Assembly: GCF_000729995.1 (NCBI RefSeq)
Contig: NZ_JNFG01000021.1
Span: 1 to 64,000 of the forward strand
DNA length: 64,000 nucleotides
Origin: Caballeronia sordidicola
Lineage (GTDB): Bacteria; Pseudomonadota; Gammaproteobacteria; Burkholderiales; Burkholderiaceae
Reading direction: 5' to 3'
Part shown: positions 52,271-60,535 of the stretch, in pieces
How the letters are laid out: the number at the start of each line of letters is the position of its first letter
Position numbering within the stretch: the stretch's first letter is position 1
Program-made: the position numbers and the translations under genes
Notes under the pieces: model-generated
The model's database searches: none
Seen by the model: the letters and a program-made list of their open reading frames with translations, nothing else
What the model was told of the DNA's origin: nothing

Positions 52271-53515
52271 CTAGGGCTGTGCAACCGCTACGACGCCCTC
52301 TTGCCCGCCATCCCGGCCCGTTGTCGTACCCCACTCGTCCGGTGCCGGACTGGCGCAGACCTGGTTGCGCCCCGCGTTTTTCGCGCGATACAACTGCGCA
52401 TCGGCCGCGCCCACCAGGCTTTCCTCGGTCACGAGACCTGGTTCGCCCGCGCAATTCACAGCCACTACACCGAAACTCGCGGTGGACCGCACTTCGCGGC
52501 CATCCCACGCGCGCGTGGTCGTCAGCTCGAACGATTGGCGCATGCGCTCGGCAAGCACCGTCGCGCCGGCGAGGTCCGTTTGCGGAAGCAGCAACAGGAA
52601 TTCCTCGCCGCCATAGCGAACCACGCTGTCGATCCGGTGCCGTGTGTGGGCAAACAGCATGGCAGCGAAGGTCCGCAAGACTGCGTCGCCCGCGGGGTGG
52701 CCGTGGGTATCGTTGATCTGCTTGAAGTGGTCGATGTCGCACAGGATGACCGCGAGTTTGAGCTTGTACCTTCGAGTGCGCTGGAGTTCTGCGTCGAACA
52801 GAACATCGGTCAGGTACCGCCGGTTGAAGCAGCCGGTGAGATAGTCGCGCACGGAGAGGTTGCGCAACATCGCGTGTTGGCAGAACTGGTCGCGGACCAG
52901 GCGATTGTGGCGGCGAGCGGTGACATAACCGAGCACATTGGTGAAGGCCAGAAGCATCGACGATGTCAGCAACGCCGACGAGTCGAGCGTCTTCGATACC
53001 GCGCAAATGGCGATAAACGCGATCGTCGCGGTCAAGGATATGAGCAAAGCCCAGAGCAGCTTGTTCTGAATGAAGTTGTACACCACGATCAGCAGAATGC
53101 ACATGGACATGCAGTGCGCCGCCATTCCGGTGGGACGAAGCCAGGTGATCAACATGAAGACAGTGAAGCCGACGACTTCGAACGCGCTCGCGGCCGCGCG
53201 CACGGAGGCGAGGGAAACCTGCGGGAAGCTTACGACGCGCAGGCTGATCACACCCGTCAATGCAACGCAGCAGCGCGCCAGCAAAAGCACGAAGGTGGTA
53301 CGGGAATAACCGAGGGCGGCTATGTCGGTAATCGCGAAAGCGACGTAAAACAGCGTGCAGAAGACCAGCGTGCGCATCAGGGAGGTATGGTTCGCGATCC
53401 GGTGATGGCGCTGAAACTCTTTTTCCACTGACGCGTCTTCGAACTCGGACCATAGACGGTCAAGCTTGAAATTCGTCTCTGCGTCGAAGCGTGGAATTTC
53501 GGTTGGTTCTGCCAT
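52271..53515 (-). CDS. Membrane GGDEF diguanylate cyclase
   Basis: A 414-residue diguanylate cyclase. Six membrane segments (about 46-225) lead into a GGDEF domain with DIDHFKQINDTHGHPAGD and the active loop GGEEF, which makes cyclic di-GMP. The usual inhibitory I-site RxxD just upstream reads HRID, so the first Arg is replaced by His and feedback inhibition may be weak. The start at 53515 follows a purine-rich ribosome site; 13 upstream codons are unsupported. The membrane part is not a family that I can name. Confidence 0.88.
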   Translation of the reverse strand: MAEPTEIPRFDAETNFKLDRLWSEFEDASVEKEFQRHHRIANHTSLMRTLVFCTLFYVAFAITDIAALGYSRTTFVLLLARCCVALTGVISLRVVSFPQVSLASVRAAASAFEVVGFTVFMLITWLRPTGMAAHCMSMCILLIVVYNFIQNKLLWALLISLTATIAFIAICAVSKTLDSSALLTSSMLLAFTNVLGYVTARRHNRLVRDQFCQHAMLRNLSVRDYLTGCFNRRYLTDVLFDAELQRTRRYKLKLAVILCDIDHFKQINDTHGHPAGDAVLRTFAAMLFAHTRHRIDSVVRYGGEEFLLLLPQTDLAGATVLAERMRQSFELTTTRAWDGREVRSTASFGVVAVNCAGEPGLVTEESLVGAADAQLYRAKNAGRNQVCASPAPDEWGTTTGRDGGQEGVVAVAQP

Positions 53516-53636
53516 CGCTCGCCATGTCTGATGTCGCGGTTGGGGCCACATCATAAGTCATTTTGGGTGTCGGGCCCGGGGCGTCGACGTCCGGAAGAAA
53601 CGCAATATCGGCGGGATGAATGGGTAAGTCAGACCC

Positions 53637-54548
53637 TTACGTCGAGGCCAGTGCCGCCAGCGTGTCACGCAACCACACGTGCGCCGGATCGGCCTGATTG
53701 CGAGGCGGCCACGCGGCGAACAACGTAAAACCGCGCGCCTCGAACGGTAGGTCGAAGATATCGAGGCGCGCCCGATAACGCTCGGCAAAGCGGGCGGGCA
53801 GCGTCGAAACATAGTCCGTGCGTGCGAGCAATTCAGGCACAAGCGTGAAATGCTGCACCGACAATACAACCCGGCGCTCGCGTCCCAGCGCGTCCAGGTG
53901 TTCGTCCATGAAGCCATGAAAACTGCCGCCGCTCGTCGACACCAGCACATGATTCAGCGCGCAATACGTGTCCAGATCGAGCGGCGCCGTCCCGCGGGGA
54001 TGCCCCTTGCGCTGGACGACGACAAAATGCTCATCGAAGAGTTTGCGGGCTTTCATCGACGCCGGCACCATCCGCTCCGAGCCCAATAACAAATCGATTT
54101 CACCGCGCTCAAGGCGGGTCGCCATCGACGGCTGGTCGGCTACGACAAATGCGATCCGCACGCCTGGCCCCGCCAGCGTCGGCAACTGCTCCATGAGCCG
54201 CTGGCCGAGCACCGCCGTGGCGTTGTCGTTTGCGGCAATGACAAAGCTGCGGTGGTCCGTATGCGGATCGAACGAGGATTGATGGCGTACGACCGCTTCG
54301 AGATTCTTCAAGGCCAGATGCAGCGGCTCCATCAGCTCGAGCGCCCGCGTGCTGCGCGTCATGCCGCGGCCGGTCTCGGCGGGAATCAGCAGCGGATCGC
54401 CGAAGATCTGCCGCAGCCGCGCAAGCTGCGTCGAGACAGCCGGTTGCGTCAGATGCAGCCGTTGCGCCGCGCGCGTGACATTCGATTCGGCGAGCAAGGC
54501 GTCAAGCGACACCAGCAAATTCAAGTCGATACCGCGAAGATCAATCAT
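53637..54548 (-). CDS. LysR family regulator
   Basis: A regulator of about 303 residues. It begins IDLNLLVSLDALLAESNVTRAAQRLHLTQPAVSTQLARLR, the NodD/LeuO-like form of the LysR helix-turn-helix, and the effector domain follows from about 95. The ATG at 54548 is chosen. It is divergent from the MDR reductase at 54639 across 90 bp, which it probably controls. Confidence 0.87.
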   Translation of the reverse strand: MIDLRGIDLNLLVSLDALLAESNVTRAAQRLHLTQPAVSTQLARLRQIFGDPLLIPAETGRGMTRSTRALELMEPLHLALKNLEAVVRHQSSFDPHTDHRSFVIAANDNATAVLGQRLMEQLPTLAGPGVRIAFVVADQPSMATRLERGEIDLLLGSERMVPASMKARKLFDEHFVVVQRKGHPRGTAPLDLDTYCALNHVLVSTSGGSFHGFMDEHLDALGRERRVVLSVQHFTLVPELLARTDYVSTLPARFAERYRARLDIFDLPFEARGFTLFAAWPPRNQADPAHVWLRDTLAALAST

Positions 54549-54638
54549 GTTGATAGGTCGCATTCCATTAATTGATTTCAAGAATACGTACCCGGAACCT
54601 AGAGTTCAACTGTCCAACCAATCCCAAGGGGAATACAG

Positions 54639-55739
54639 ATGAAAGCCTGGATGCTCGATGAACCCGGTACGCCGCTGGCGCTACGCGACATTGCACAACC
54701 GGCGCCACGCCGCAATGCGGTGACTGTCCGGATGGAGGCGGTGCCGCTGCTCAGCTACACGCGCGCTCACGTTGAAGGCAAGTTGCCTTATGCGTATCCG
54801 CCGGGACCGTTTTCGCCGGGGACAAACGGCGTCGGCCGGGTGGAAGCGGTCGGCGAGGGCGTGATGTCGTTTCGCGTGGGTCAGCGCGTCGCGGTCAACC
54901 CGTACTGGATTGCCAATGAAACGGTACGCGAACCGGCGCAAGTGCTCATCGCGCTGACCGGCCTCGGCGCCGACAGCGGGCCGATGCTCGCCGAATTTCC
55001 ACATGGCACCTTGCGTGAGGTAGCGGAATTCCCGGCATCGACGCTGATTCCGCTCGATGGACTCGACGACCTCCCAGCCGAGCGTCTCGCGATACTAGGC
55101 AAGTTCGCAGTGCCGTTCGGCGGTTTGCGGCGCGGCCGGCTGGCGGCGGGTGAAACCGTGATCGTGAACGGTGCGACCGGCTACTTCGGCTCGGCGGCCG
55201 TACTCGTTGCGCTGGCGATGGGCGCGAGCAGGGTGGTTGCGCTCGGCAGGCGCGCCGAGCCGCTGCAAACGCTGGTGGAACTCGGGCGAGGCCGCGTGGT
55301 GCCGGTCGTGCTTTCGGGCGACGCGGCGCGCGACGTGACGGCCATTCGTGCGGCGTCGGGCGGTGGAGCGGACCTAGCCTTCGATATGGTCGGCAACGCA
55401 ACCGATGCCAACGCCACCCTCGCCGCGCTAAGAAGCTTGCGACGCGCCGGGCGTCTCGTCCTGATGGGCAGCATGCAGGTGGACTTGCCGATTCCCTATT
55501 CCGAGATGCTGCTGAACAACTGGGAGTTGATCGGCCACTTCATGTACACACCCGCCGACTATCTCGCGCTGGTTGCGCTGGCTGCATCGCGTCAGTTGCC
55601 GCTTGCGTCCGTCGAATTGAAGACGTTTCCATTCGCGGAGTTGGAAGCGGCTATTGATGAAGCCGGCCGCATGTCGGGCCTGCAATGCACCGTGGTAGGC
55701 GGTGACTCGCCCCAAGCGTGGAAGCAGGGCGGCGCCTAG
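54639..55739 (+). CDS. Zinc-free MDR-family quinone oxidoreductase-like
   Basis: A 366-residue medium-chain dehydrogenase/reductase. The groES-like N-domain ends FSPGTNGVGRVEAVGEGV and the Rossmann fold opens with GETVIVNGATGYFGSAAV. No Cys is present in the N-domain, so both zinc sites of classical alcohol dehydrogenases are missing, as in quinone reductases. It uses NADPH on an unknown carbonyl or quinone. Its end overlaps the convergent PPOX gene by 4 bp, and a LysR gene is divergent. Confidence 0.85.
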   Translation: MKAWMLDEPGTPLALRDIAQPAPRRNAVTVRMEAVPLLSYTRAHVEGKLPYAYPPGPFSPGTNGVGRVEAVGEGVMSFRVGQRVAVNPYWIANETVREPAQVLIALTGLGADSGPMLAEFPHGTLREVAEFPASTLIPLDGLDDLPAERLAILGKFAVPFGGLRRGRLAAGETVIVNGATGYFGSAAVLVALAMGASRVVALGRRAEPLQTLVELGRGRVVPVVLSGDAARDVTAIRAASGGGADLAFDMVGNATDANATLAALRSLRRAGRLVLMGSMQVDLPIPYSEMLLNNWELIGHFMYTPADYLALVALAASRQLPLASVELKTFPFAELEAAIDEAGRMSGLQCTVVGGDSPQAWKQGGA

Positions 55740-56341
55740 TACAGGTCGGTCTTGAGACGGCCGGGCAATGCGCGGTCGTAGGCGTCGCCGTCGAAGCTGG
55801 CATCGCTTACGTTCTTCAGCATGGCGCCGGCCGAGGGCAAGCTTGAGCGGTCGACGTATTTCTCCCCGTTCCACAAGTCCGATCTCACGACCGCCTTCGA
55901 ACAATGGAAATACACGGACTCCACATGCACGAGGATCACCGTGCGCGGCGGTTTGCCGTTGACGCTGAATGAGGCGAGCAGCTCGCTGTCGTCGGCAATC
56001 GATGCACGGCCGTTCACGCGCATCATTTCTCCCACGCCCGGCACGAGAAACAGCAAGGCCACGCGCGGGTCGTGCACGAGGTTCCTGAGTGTATCGATAC
56101 GGTTATTGCCCGGGCGGTCGGGAATGGCGAGCGTATGGGCATCGAGGATCCGGACGAAGCCCATGGCATCGCCTTTGGGCGAGCAGTCGAGCCCGTCCTC
56201 TCCCGCCGACGCCAGCATCACGAACGGCGACGCAAGAATGAATGCCGCATAGTCTTCGCTGATGAACGAAATCTCCTTGCGCAACGACCGCTCGTTTGCC
56301 TTGCCGTAGATATCTTCCAGTTGTTCGACGCTCGTCAACAT
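55736..56341 (-). CDS. PPOX-family FMN-binding protein (MSMEG_1061-like)
   Basis: A 201-residue pyridoxamine 5'-phosphate oxidase-like protein. FVMLASAGEDGLDCSPKGDAMGFVRI, IPDRPGNNRIDTLRNLVHDPRVALLFLVPG and RVNGRASI are typical of the MSMEG_1061 subgroup, which binds FMN. AAGGAG lies 7 bp before the ATG at 56341. The YFHCSKAVVRSDLW stretch recurs across the family. Function beyond flavin binding is unknown. Confidence 0.87.
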   Translation of the reverse strand: MLTSVEQLEDIYGKANERSLRKEISFISEDYAAFILASPFVMLASAGEDGLDCSPKGDAMGFVRILDAHTLAIPDRPGNNRIDTLRNLVHDPRVALLFLVPGVGEMMRVNGRASIADDSELLASFSVNGKPPRTVILVHVESVYFHCSKAVVRSDLWNGEKYVDRSSLPSAGAMLKNVSDASFDGDAYDRALPGRLKTDLY

Positions 56342-56406
56342 GCTGCGCTCCTTCAATGATCCGGGTTCAGCCCGTACATTAGCAGGCCCGGCTGAACGTA
56401 ACCTGA

Positions 56407-57204
56407 CTAGTGCGGCGTGACAGGAACAGGATCGAGTCCCGTCTGCGTGACGACCGGCGCCGCTTCCGGCGAGGCGAGATACTCGAGCAGCGCTTTCGCT
56501 TCGGCCGGATGTTGCGCGCCCACCGGAATGCCGGCCGCAAATCGCGTAATCGATTGAACCGACTCGGGAATCTTGCCGACGAACGTTACGCCCGGGATGG
56601 GCAGCAGTTCACTCACTTGCTGGAAGCCGAGTTCGTAGTCGCCGTTGGCCACCACCGACGCTACCGGAATCTTCGGCACCATGGTGGCCTTGGGCCGGAT
56701 GTGGTCCTCAATGCCAAGACGCTTGAACAACTCGTTCTGTATGTACACGCCGCTCGCGCTGTCGGAATAGGCGACCGATTTCGCGTGCAGCAGCGTGTCC
56801 TTCAACGCCGCAACCGTGCCGATGTCCGGCTTCGGCGCGCCAGCGCGCACGACCATGCCGATGGCCGAATCGGCGAGTTCCACGCGTGAGCCCGGCATTA
56901 CCTTGCCTTGCTTGATGAGGTCGTCGAGCGCGTAGCCGACCATGATCACCACGTCCGCCGGTTCGCCCCGGGCCAGCCGGTTCGGGATCGCTTCGGGCGC
57001 TTTTCCCATGGACGGGCCCAAGGCGGTGTCGAGCGTATTGCCGCTTGCTGTGGCGAATTTTGGCCCGAGGATTTTATAGGCCGCCGTGAATCCGCCTGAA
57101 CTCATGACATGTAATTCCGCGGCATGAACGGTGGTGGCAGTGGTCGCGGCCGCAACGCCGCCGATGAACGCGAATGCGGAAAGCTTCAGCAAGAACGATT
57201 TCAT
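56407..57204 (-). CDS. ModA-like periplasmic substrate-binding protein
   Basis: A 265-residue secreted binding protein. The signal peptide (about 1-28, ending VHAAE) is followed by LHVMSSGGFTAAYKILGPKF, the opening of molybdate/tungstate-binding-like proteins, and later ADVVIMVGYALDDLIKQG and SVAYSDSASGVYIQNELF. The start at 57204 is chosen; the frame is open to 57486 without support. No ABC permease or ATPase lies beside it, so it may be an orphan or serve signalling. Confidence 0.82.
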   Translation of the reverse strand: MKSFLLKLSAFAFIGGVAAATTATTVHAAELHVMSSGGFTAAYKILGPKFATASGNTLDTALGPSMGKAPEAIPNRLARGEPADVVIMVGYALDDLIKQGKVMPGSRVELADSAIGMVVRAGAPKPDIGTVAALKDTLLHAKSVAYSDSASGVYIQNELFKRLGIEDHIRPKATMVPKIPVASVVANGDYELGFQQVSELLPIPGVTFVGKIPESVQSITRFAAGIPVGAQHPAEAKALLEYLASPEAAPVVTQTGLDPVPVTPH

Positions 57205-57637
57205 GGATGACCGTAAAAAGTAGATGAACCGATAACGTTTGCGCCGACGAAGTTTAAACGCATCGAAGGTAATGGTCGTTAGGGAACACCCCGTGTTATT
57301 CGGCGCAAATAGACGCGCAAACGATTTCCGCCTTAGCCTGACGATTAACTTACCGCTCAAAGCCAAACGTTGTACTTTCAACGCCTCCGACCATGTAAGC
57401 CGAGGCTCTCTGGTGGAACTGTCAAATACTGAAAAGTACGTGAAATAGCGCAGTGATTGGCGGTAGAGTGTTTCATCGAAAGACATTTTTGGTTTGTCCT
57501 TCGGTAAATAATATTAGTGGGGAAAAACATGCCCGGCGCCACGCTCCGAGGGATGAGAACCCATGAAGGCGATCTGGTTTATTTAGCGCTGAGAGGCTGG
57601 CTCGCCGCGCACAAGACGTCAGTTTCGGGGATATCAA
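57205..57637. other. AT-richer intergenic region
   Basis: About 430 bp between the ModA-like gene and the small ORFs. It is poorer in GC than the surroundings. An ATG at 57529 after GGGGAAAAAC starts a 59-codon frame that overlaps the next ORF; I do not call it. No repeat or terminator was seen. Confidence 0.4.
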
Positions 57638-57868
57638 GTGAATACCAAAACGCCATACCAGGGAAATCGCGCGTCGATAATAATCGATGCGGAAATAGTC
57701 CACATTGAAGGGATCATGTCCCGTTGTCTCGCGATGGGCGCCAATGGCGCTATTTTTCACGCGAACTATTGGCGCAACCGTTTATTGACGCTGCGGGATT
57801 CCGGTCTGAGCCATACGCAGGACGTCGCGGTGCAATCGCTTCTAAGCAATCTCGTTGCGTGTCACTAA
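57638..57868 (+). CDS. Hypothetical protein, 76 residues
   Basis: A frame from GTG at 57638 to a TAA, with weak ribosome site. It contains IDAEIVHIEGIMSRC and NYWRNRLLTLRDSGLSHTQDVAVQSLL, which look like two helices. No family is recognised. It lies 15 bp before another unknown gene on the same strand, suggesting a small operon. Confidence 0.45.
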   Translation: MNTKTPYQGNRASIIIDAEIVHIEGIMSRCLAMGANGAIFHANYWRNRLLTLRDSGLSHTQDVAVQSLLSNLVACH

Positions 57869-57883
57869 ACCGGGGTGCTTTGA

Positions 57884-58291
57884 ATGTTGAATAAATCCAG
57901 CGGCGGCCCGCTTGCGTGGAAGTCGAAAATCCGGCCAGAGCAATCGGTCGACAGCTTACATTATGTGACGCTGGATCTTGCGTCGGATTCGCATGCTCGT
58001 GCGGCAATCGAGGCTTATGCCGATTCGTGCGCTGCCGAAATACCGTGGCTGGCGGATATTCTGCGGGCACGACTGGAGAAACTAAACCGTTCGGTAGACC
58101 GCACTCAGGATCGATTTGCTGGAATTGAGGAAGATGAAGCCGTTCCAATGCCGCTGACGTATTGCGAGCAGACGGCGCGGCGATTGATTGCTTTCGCGTG
58201 CATGTGCGCGCGGGCGCGTGAGGATTACTCGGATGCGGCGTGGGATCATGTCATGAAAAGCTTTGACCGGATGCTGATTCAAATGCGTTGA
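57884..58291 (+). CDS. Hypothetical protein, 135 residues
   Basis: A 135-residue soluble protein, largely helical, with blocks IEAYADSCAAEIPWLADILRARLEKLN and CEQTARRLIAFACMCARAREDYSDAAWDHVM. No signal peptide, membrane segment or family is recognised. It lies 109 bp ahead of the response regulator operon; the gap holds an AT-rich run near 58298-58322 that could be its promoter. Confidence 0.6.
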   Translation: MLNKSSGGPLAWKSKIRPEQSVDSLHYVTLDLASDSHARAAIEAYADSCAAEIPWLADILRARLEKLNRSVDRTQDRFAGIEEDEAVPMPLTYCEQTARRLIAFACMCARAREDYSDAAWDHVMKSFDRMLIQMR

Positions 58292-58400
58292 TTTCGCATA
58301 AAAAAGTATAATAAAAATAGCAGCTAATCTGCATCGGCATTCGGCGTCCAAGCAAAATAAATGACAAGGCCGTCTTGACTATTTAACGGGATATCAGGCA

Positions 58401-59099
58401 ATGCGGATTTGTGTGCTGGACGATGACCTGAGCCAGACGGCGTTCGTGGCTCAGACATTGACTGCGGCCGGGCACTCCTGCCAGGTTTTCACCGAGGGCA
58501 AGAGCCTGATCCATGAGCTGAGGCGTCAGCCGTACGACCTGCTGCTGCTCGACTGGAACATGCCGGAAATGCCGGGCGACGTCGTGCTGAAATGGGTCAG
58601 GCAAAACCTCACCACGAACCTGCCGGTGCTCTTCCTGACAAGCCGCAGTGTTGAAAGCGACATCGTCCAGATGCTTAACGCCGGCGCCGACGACTACATC
58701 CTCAAGCCGGTGTCGCGGCCTGTGCTGCTCGCCCGCGTGGAAGCTTTGCTGCGGCGGATCTACATGAGTCAGAACGACGTGACCGAGGAAACCTACGGCA
58801 TCTATCGATTCGATCTGACCACCCAGACCGCACTGGTCAGTGAAACTCCGGCCGTGTTGACGCAGAAGGAATTCGAGCTGGCGCTGCTGCTCTTTCGCAA
58901 CCTGTCGCGGCCGTTATCACGCTCCCATATTCGCGAATCGGTGTGGCGGCAGGACGTGGATATCCCGTCGCGCACTATCGATACCCATGTCTCGCAGATT
59001 CGCTCCAAGCTGGTGTTGCGGCCGCAAAACGGTTACCGCATAACACCCATCTACAGCTACGGCTACCGGTTGGAAAAAGTGGGGAATGAATCGCCGTGA
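58401..59099 (+). CDS. OmpR-family response regulator of a CHASE2 system
   Basis: A 232-residue response regulator. Receiver: Asp7-Asp8-Asp9, phosphoacceptor Asp51 (LLLLDWNMPEMPGD), TSRS switch and Lys in ILKPVSRP. The winged helix (about 130-228) ends SYGYRLEKVG. Its last 4 bases overlap the FecR gene, and the CHASE2 kinase follows that, so the three form one operon; the kinase probably phosphorylates this regulator. Confidence 0.9.
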   Translation: MRICVLDDDLSQTAFVAQTLTAAGHSCQVFTEGKSLIHELRRQPYDLLLLDWNMPEMPGDVVLKWVRQNLTTNLPVLFLTSRSVESDIVQMLNAGADDYILKPVSRPVLLARVEALLRRIYMSQNDVTEETYGIYRFDLTTQTALVSETPAVLTQKEFELALLLFRNLSRPLSRSHIRESVWRQDVDIPSRTIDTHVSQIRSKLVLRPQNGYRITPIYSYGYRLEKVGNESP

Positions 59100-60526
59100 A
59101 CGGGTTCCATAAAAACAGGCGCGGTTGGGCGGCGCATCAACGTTCGCACTCAGGGCTGGATGCTGCAATGGCGGTGGCCGGTGTCATCGCGATGATCTGT
59201 TCGATCCAGCCGGCCTATGCCAAACGCGTGCCGCCGCAGGACATGACGCCTTACGTGGTGCGCGCGGACGATTCGCTCTTCACGCTCGCGGACCGTTATA
59301 TGCAGAGTCCTGCCGACTGGCGGCTGTTGCGCGACATCAATCACGTGGCGAATCCGCGGCACTTGCAGGTCAACGCCCGTCTTTCTATCCCCACCTCGCG
59401 GCTCAGGCAGACACTGCTGACAGCCAAGGTAGTGGCGGTGCGCGGCAGTGTCGAGAAGCTTGATACGGCGGGTGCACCCCCGCTGCCGGTGAGCGCGGGG
59501 ACGCTGCTGATGGAGGGCGACGAAATCAGCACTGGCCGCGACGCATTTGTCTCCATGACGTTGCCCGACGGCTCGCATGTCGTGTTGCCATCGAGCAGCC
59601 GGATCCACATCGGCCGCTTGCGGACCACGCTGCTGACCGGTGCGGTCGATCGCCAGTTCGACCTGAAGCAAGGCGAGGTCACAACCGACGTCACGCCGTT
59701 CAAGAACCCGCGCGATTCGTTCCGGGTCATTACGCCGTCAGTGGTGGCAGGTGTACGCGGCACGCGTTTCCGGGTGAACTACCTGTCCGCGCAGGATGCG
59801 ACTACCGTCGAGGTGCTGGCGGGCAAGATCGGCGTGGATGGAGCAGGGCCGGACGGAGCGGCCAACAGCACGTCTGCTCCGCAGCCTGTCCCGGGAGGCG
59901 CGCAGACGCTCGTGCTGGCCGGCTACGGCAACCTGACGCGCACGGGGAACGCCGCCGGCGCTCCGGTACGGCTGCTCGATCCGCCGGAGATTGCCGATCC
60001 GGGCAAGTTGCAGAACGCCCCGGAAGTCGCCTTCGACCTGATGCCGGTCGCGAGCGCGGGCGCGTACCGTACGGAGATCGCGACCGATGCCGATTTCCTC
60101 GACCTGCTTCGCGACCAGCGCACCACCGGCCTGCACGCGGCGTTCGACAACATTCCTGACGGCAACTATTTCGTGCGTGTCTCGGCCACCGACACCCACA
60201 GTATCGATGGCTTGCCGCAAGTGTTCACGTTCAGCCGTCATCTCGATACCACCAACGCGGCGGCCACGCCCATCGACGGGAATGGCTACACATTCCGCTG
60301 GCATGTCGATGGGGAGGCAAAGGGCGCGCGGTATCGGTTCATCCTGTCGGATCATGCGGACCTGAGCGCGCCGTATATCGACTTGCTCGATGTGGCGGGA
60401 GGCGAGATGACGGTGGCGAATCTGCCGCCAGGAAAGTACTACTGGACGGTTGTTGTCGATACCTTCGAGAACGGCCGGCTCCTGTCCATTCCGAGTGAAA
60501 TCCGGTCGTTCACTCAAACGCGGTAG
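59096..60526 (+). CDS. Periplasmic LysM-FecR protein
   Basis: A 476-residue exported protein. A signal peptide-like span (about 22-42) precedes a LysM domain (51-98, TPYVVRADDSLFTLADRYM), which binds peptidoglycan, and a FecR domain (about 112-235, GDEISTGRDAFVSMTLPDGS, VAGVRGTRFRVNY). The C-terminal half repeats Ig-like strands. It may hold an extracellular signal near the wall for the CHASE2 kinase. It starts with a 4-bp overlap with the regulator gene and lies 9 bp before the kinase. Confidence 0.87.
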   Translation: MNGFHKNRRGWAAHQRSHSGLDAAMAVAGVIAMICSIQPAYAKRVPPQDMTPYVVRADDSLFTLADRYMQSPADWRLLRDINHVANPRHLQVNARLSIPTSRLRQTLLTAKVVAVRGSVEKLDTAGAPPLPVSAGTLLMEGDEISTGRDAFVSMTLPDGSHVVLPSSSRIHIGRLRTTLLTGAVDRQFDLKQGEVTTDVTPFKNPRDSFRVITPSVVAGVRGTRFRVNYLSAQDATTVEVLAGKIGVDGAGPDGAANSTSAPQPVPGGAQTLVLAGYGNLTRTGNAAGAPVRLLDPPEIADPGKLQNAPEVAFDLMPVASAGAYRTEIATDADFLDLLRDQRTTGLHAAFDNIPDGNYFVRVSATDTHSIDGLPQVFTFSRHLDTTNAAATPIDGNGYTFRWHVDGEAKGARYRFILSDHADLSAPYIDLLDVAGGEMTVANLPPGKYYWTVVVDTFENGRLLSIPSEIRSFTQTR

Positions 60527-60535
60527 GCGCCACCC

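Noticed and set aside
57529..57708. 59-codon frame after a GGGGAAAAAC ribosome-like site
   Set aside because: Overlaps the better ORF at 57638 and has no family features. Kept as a remark only.
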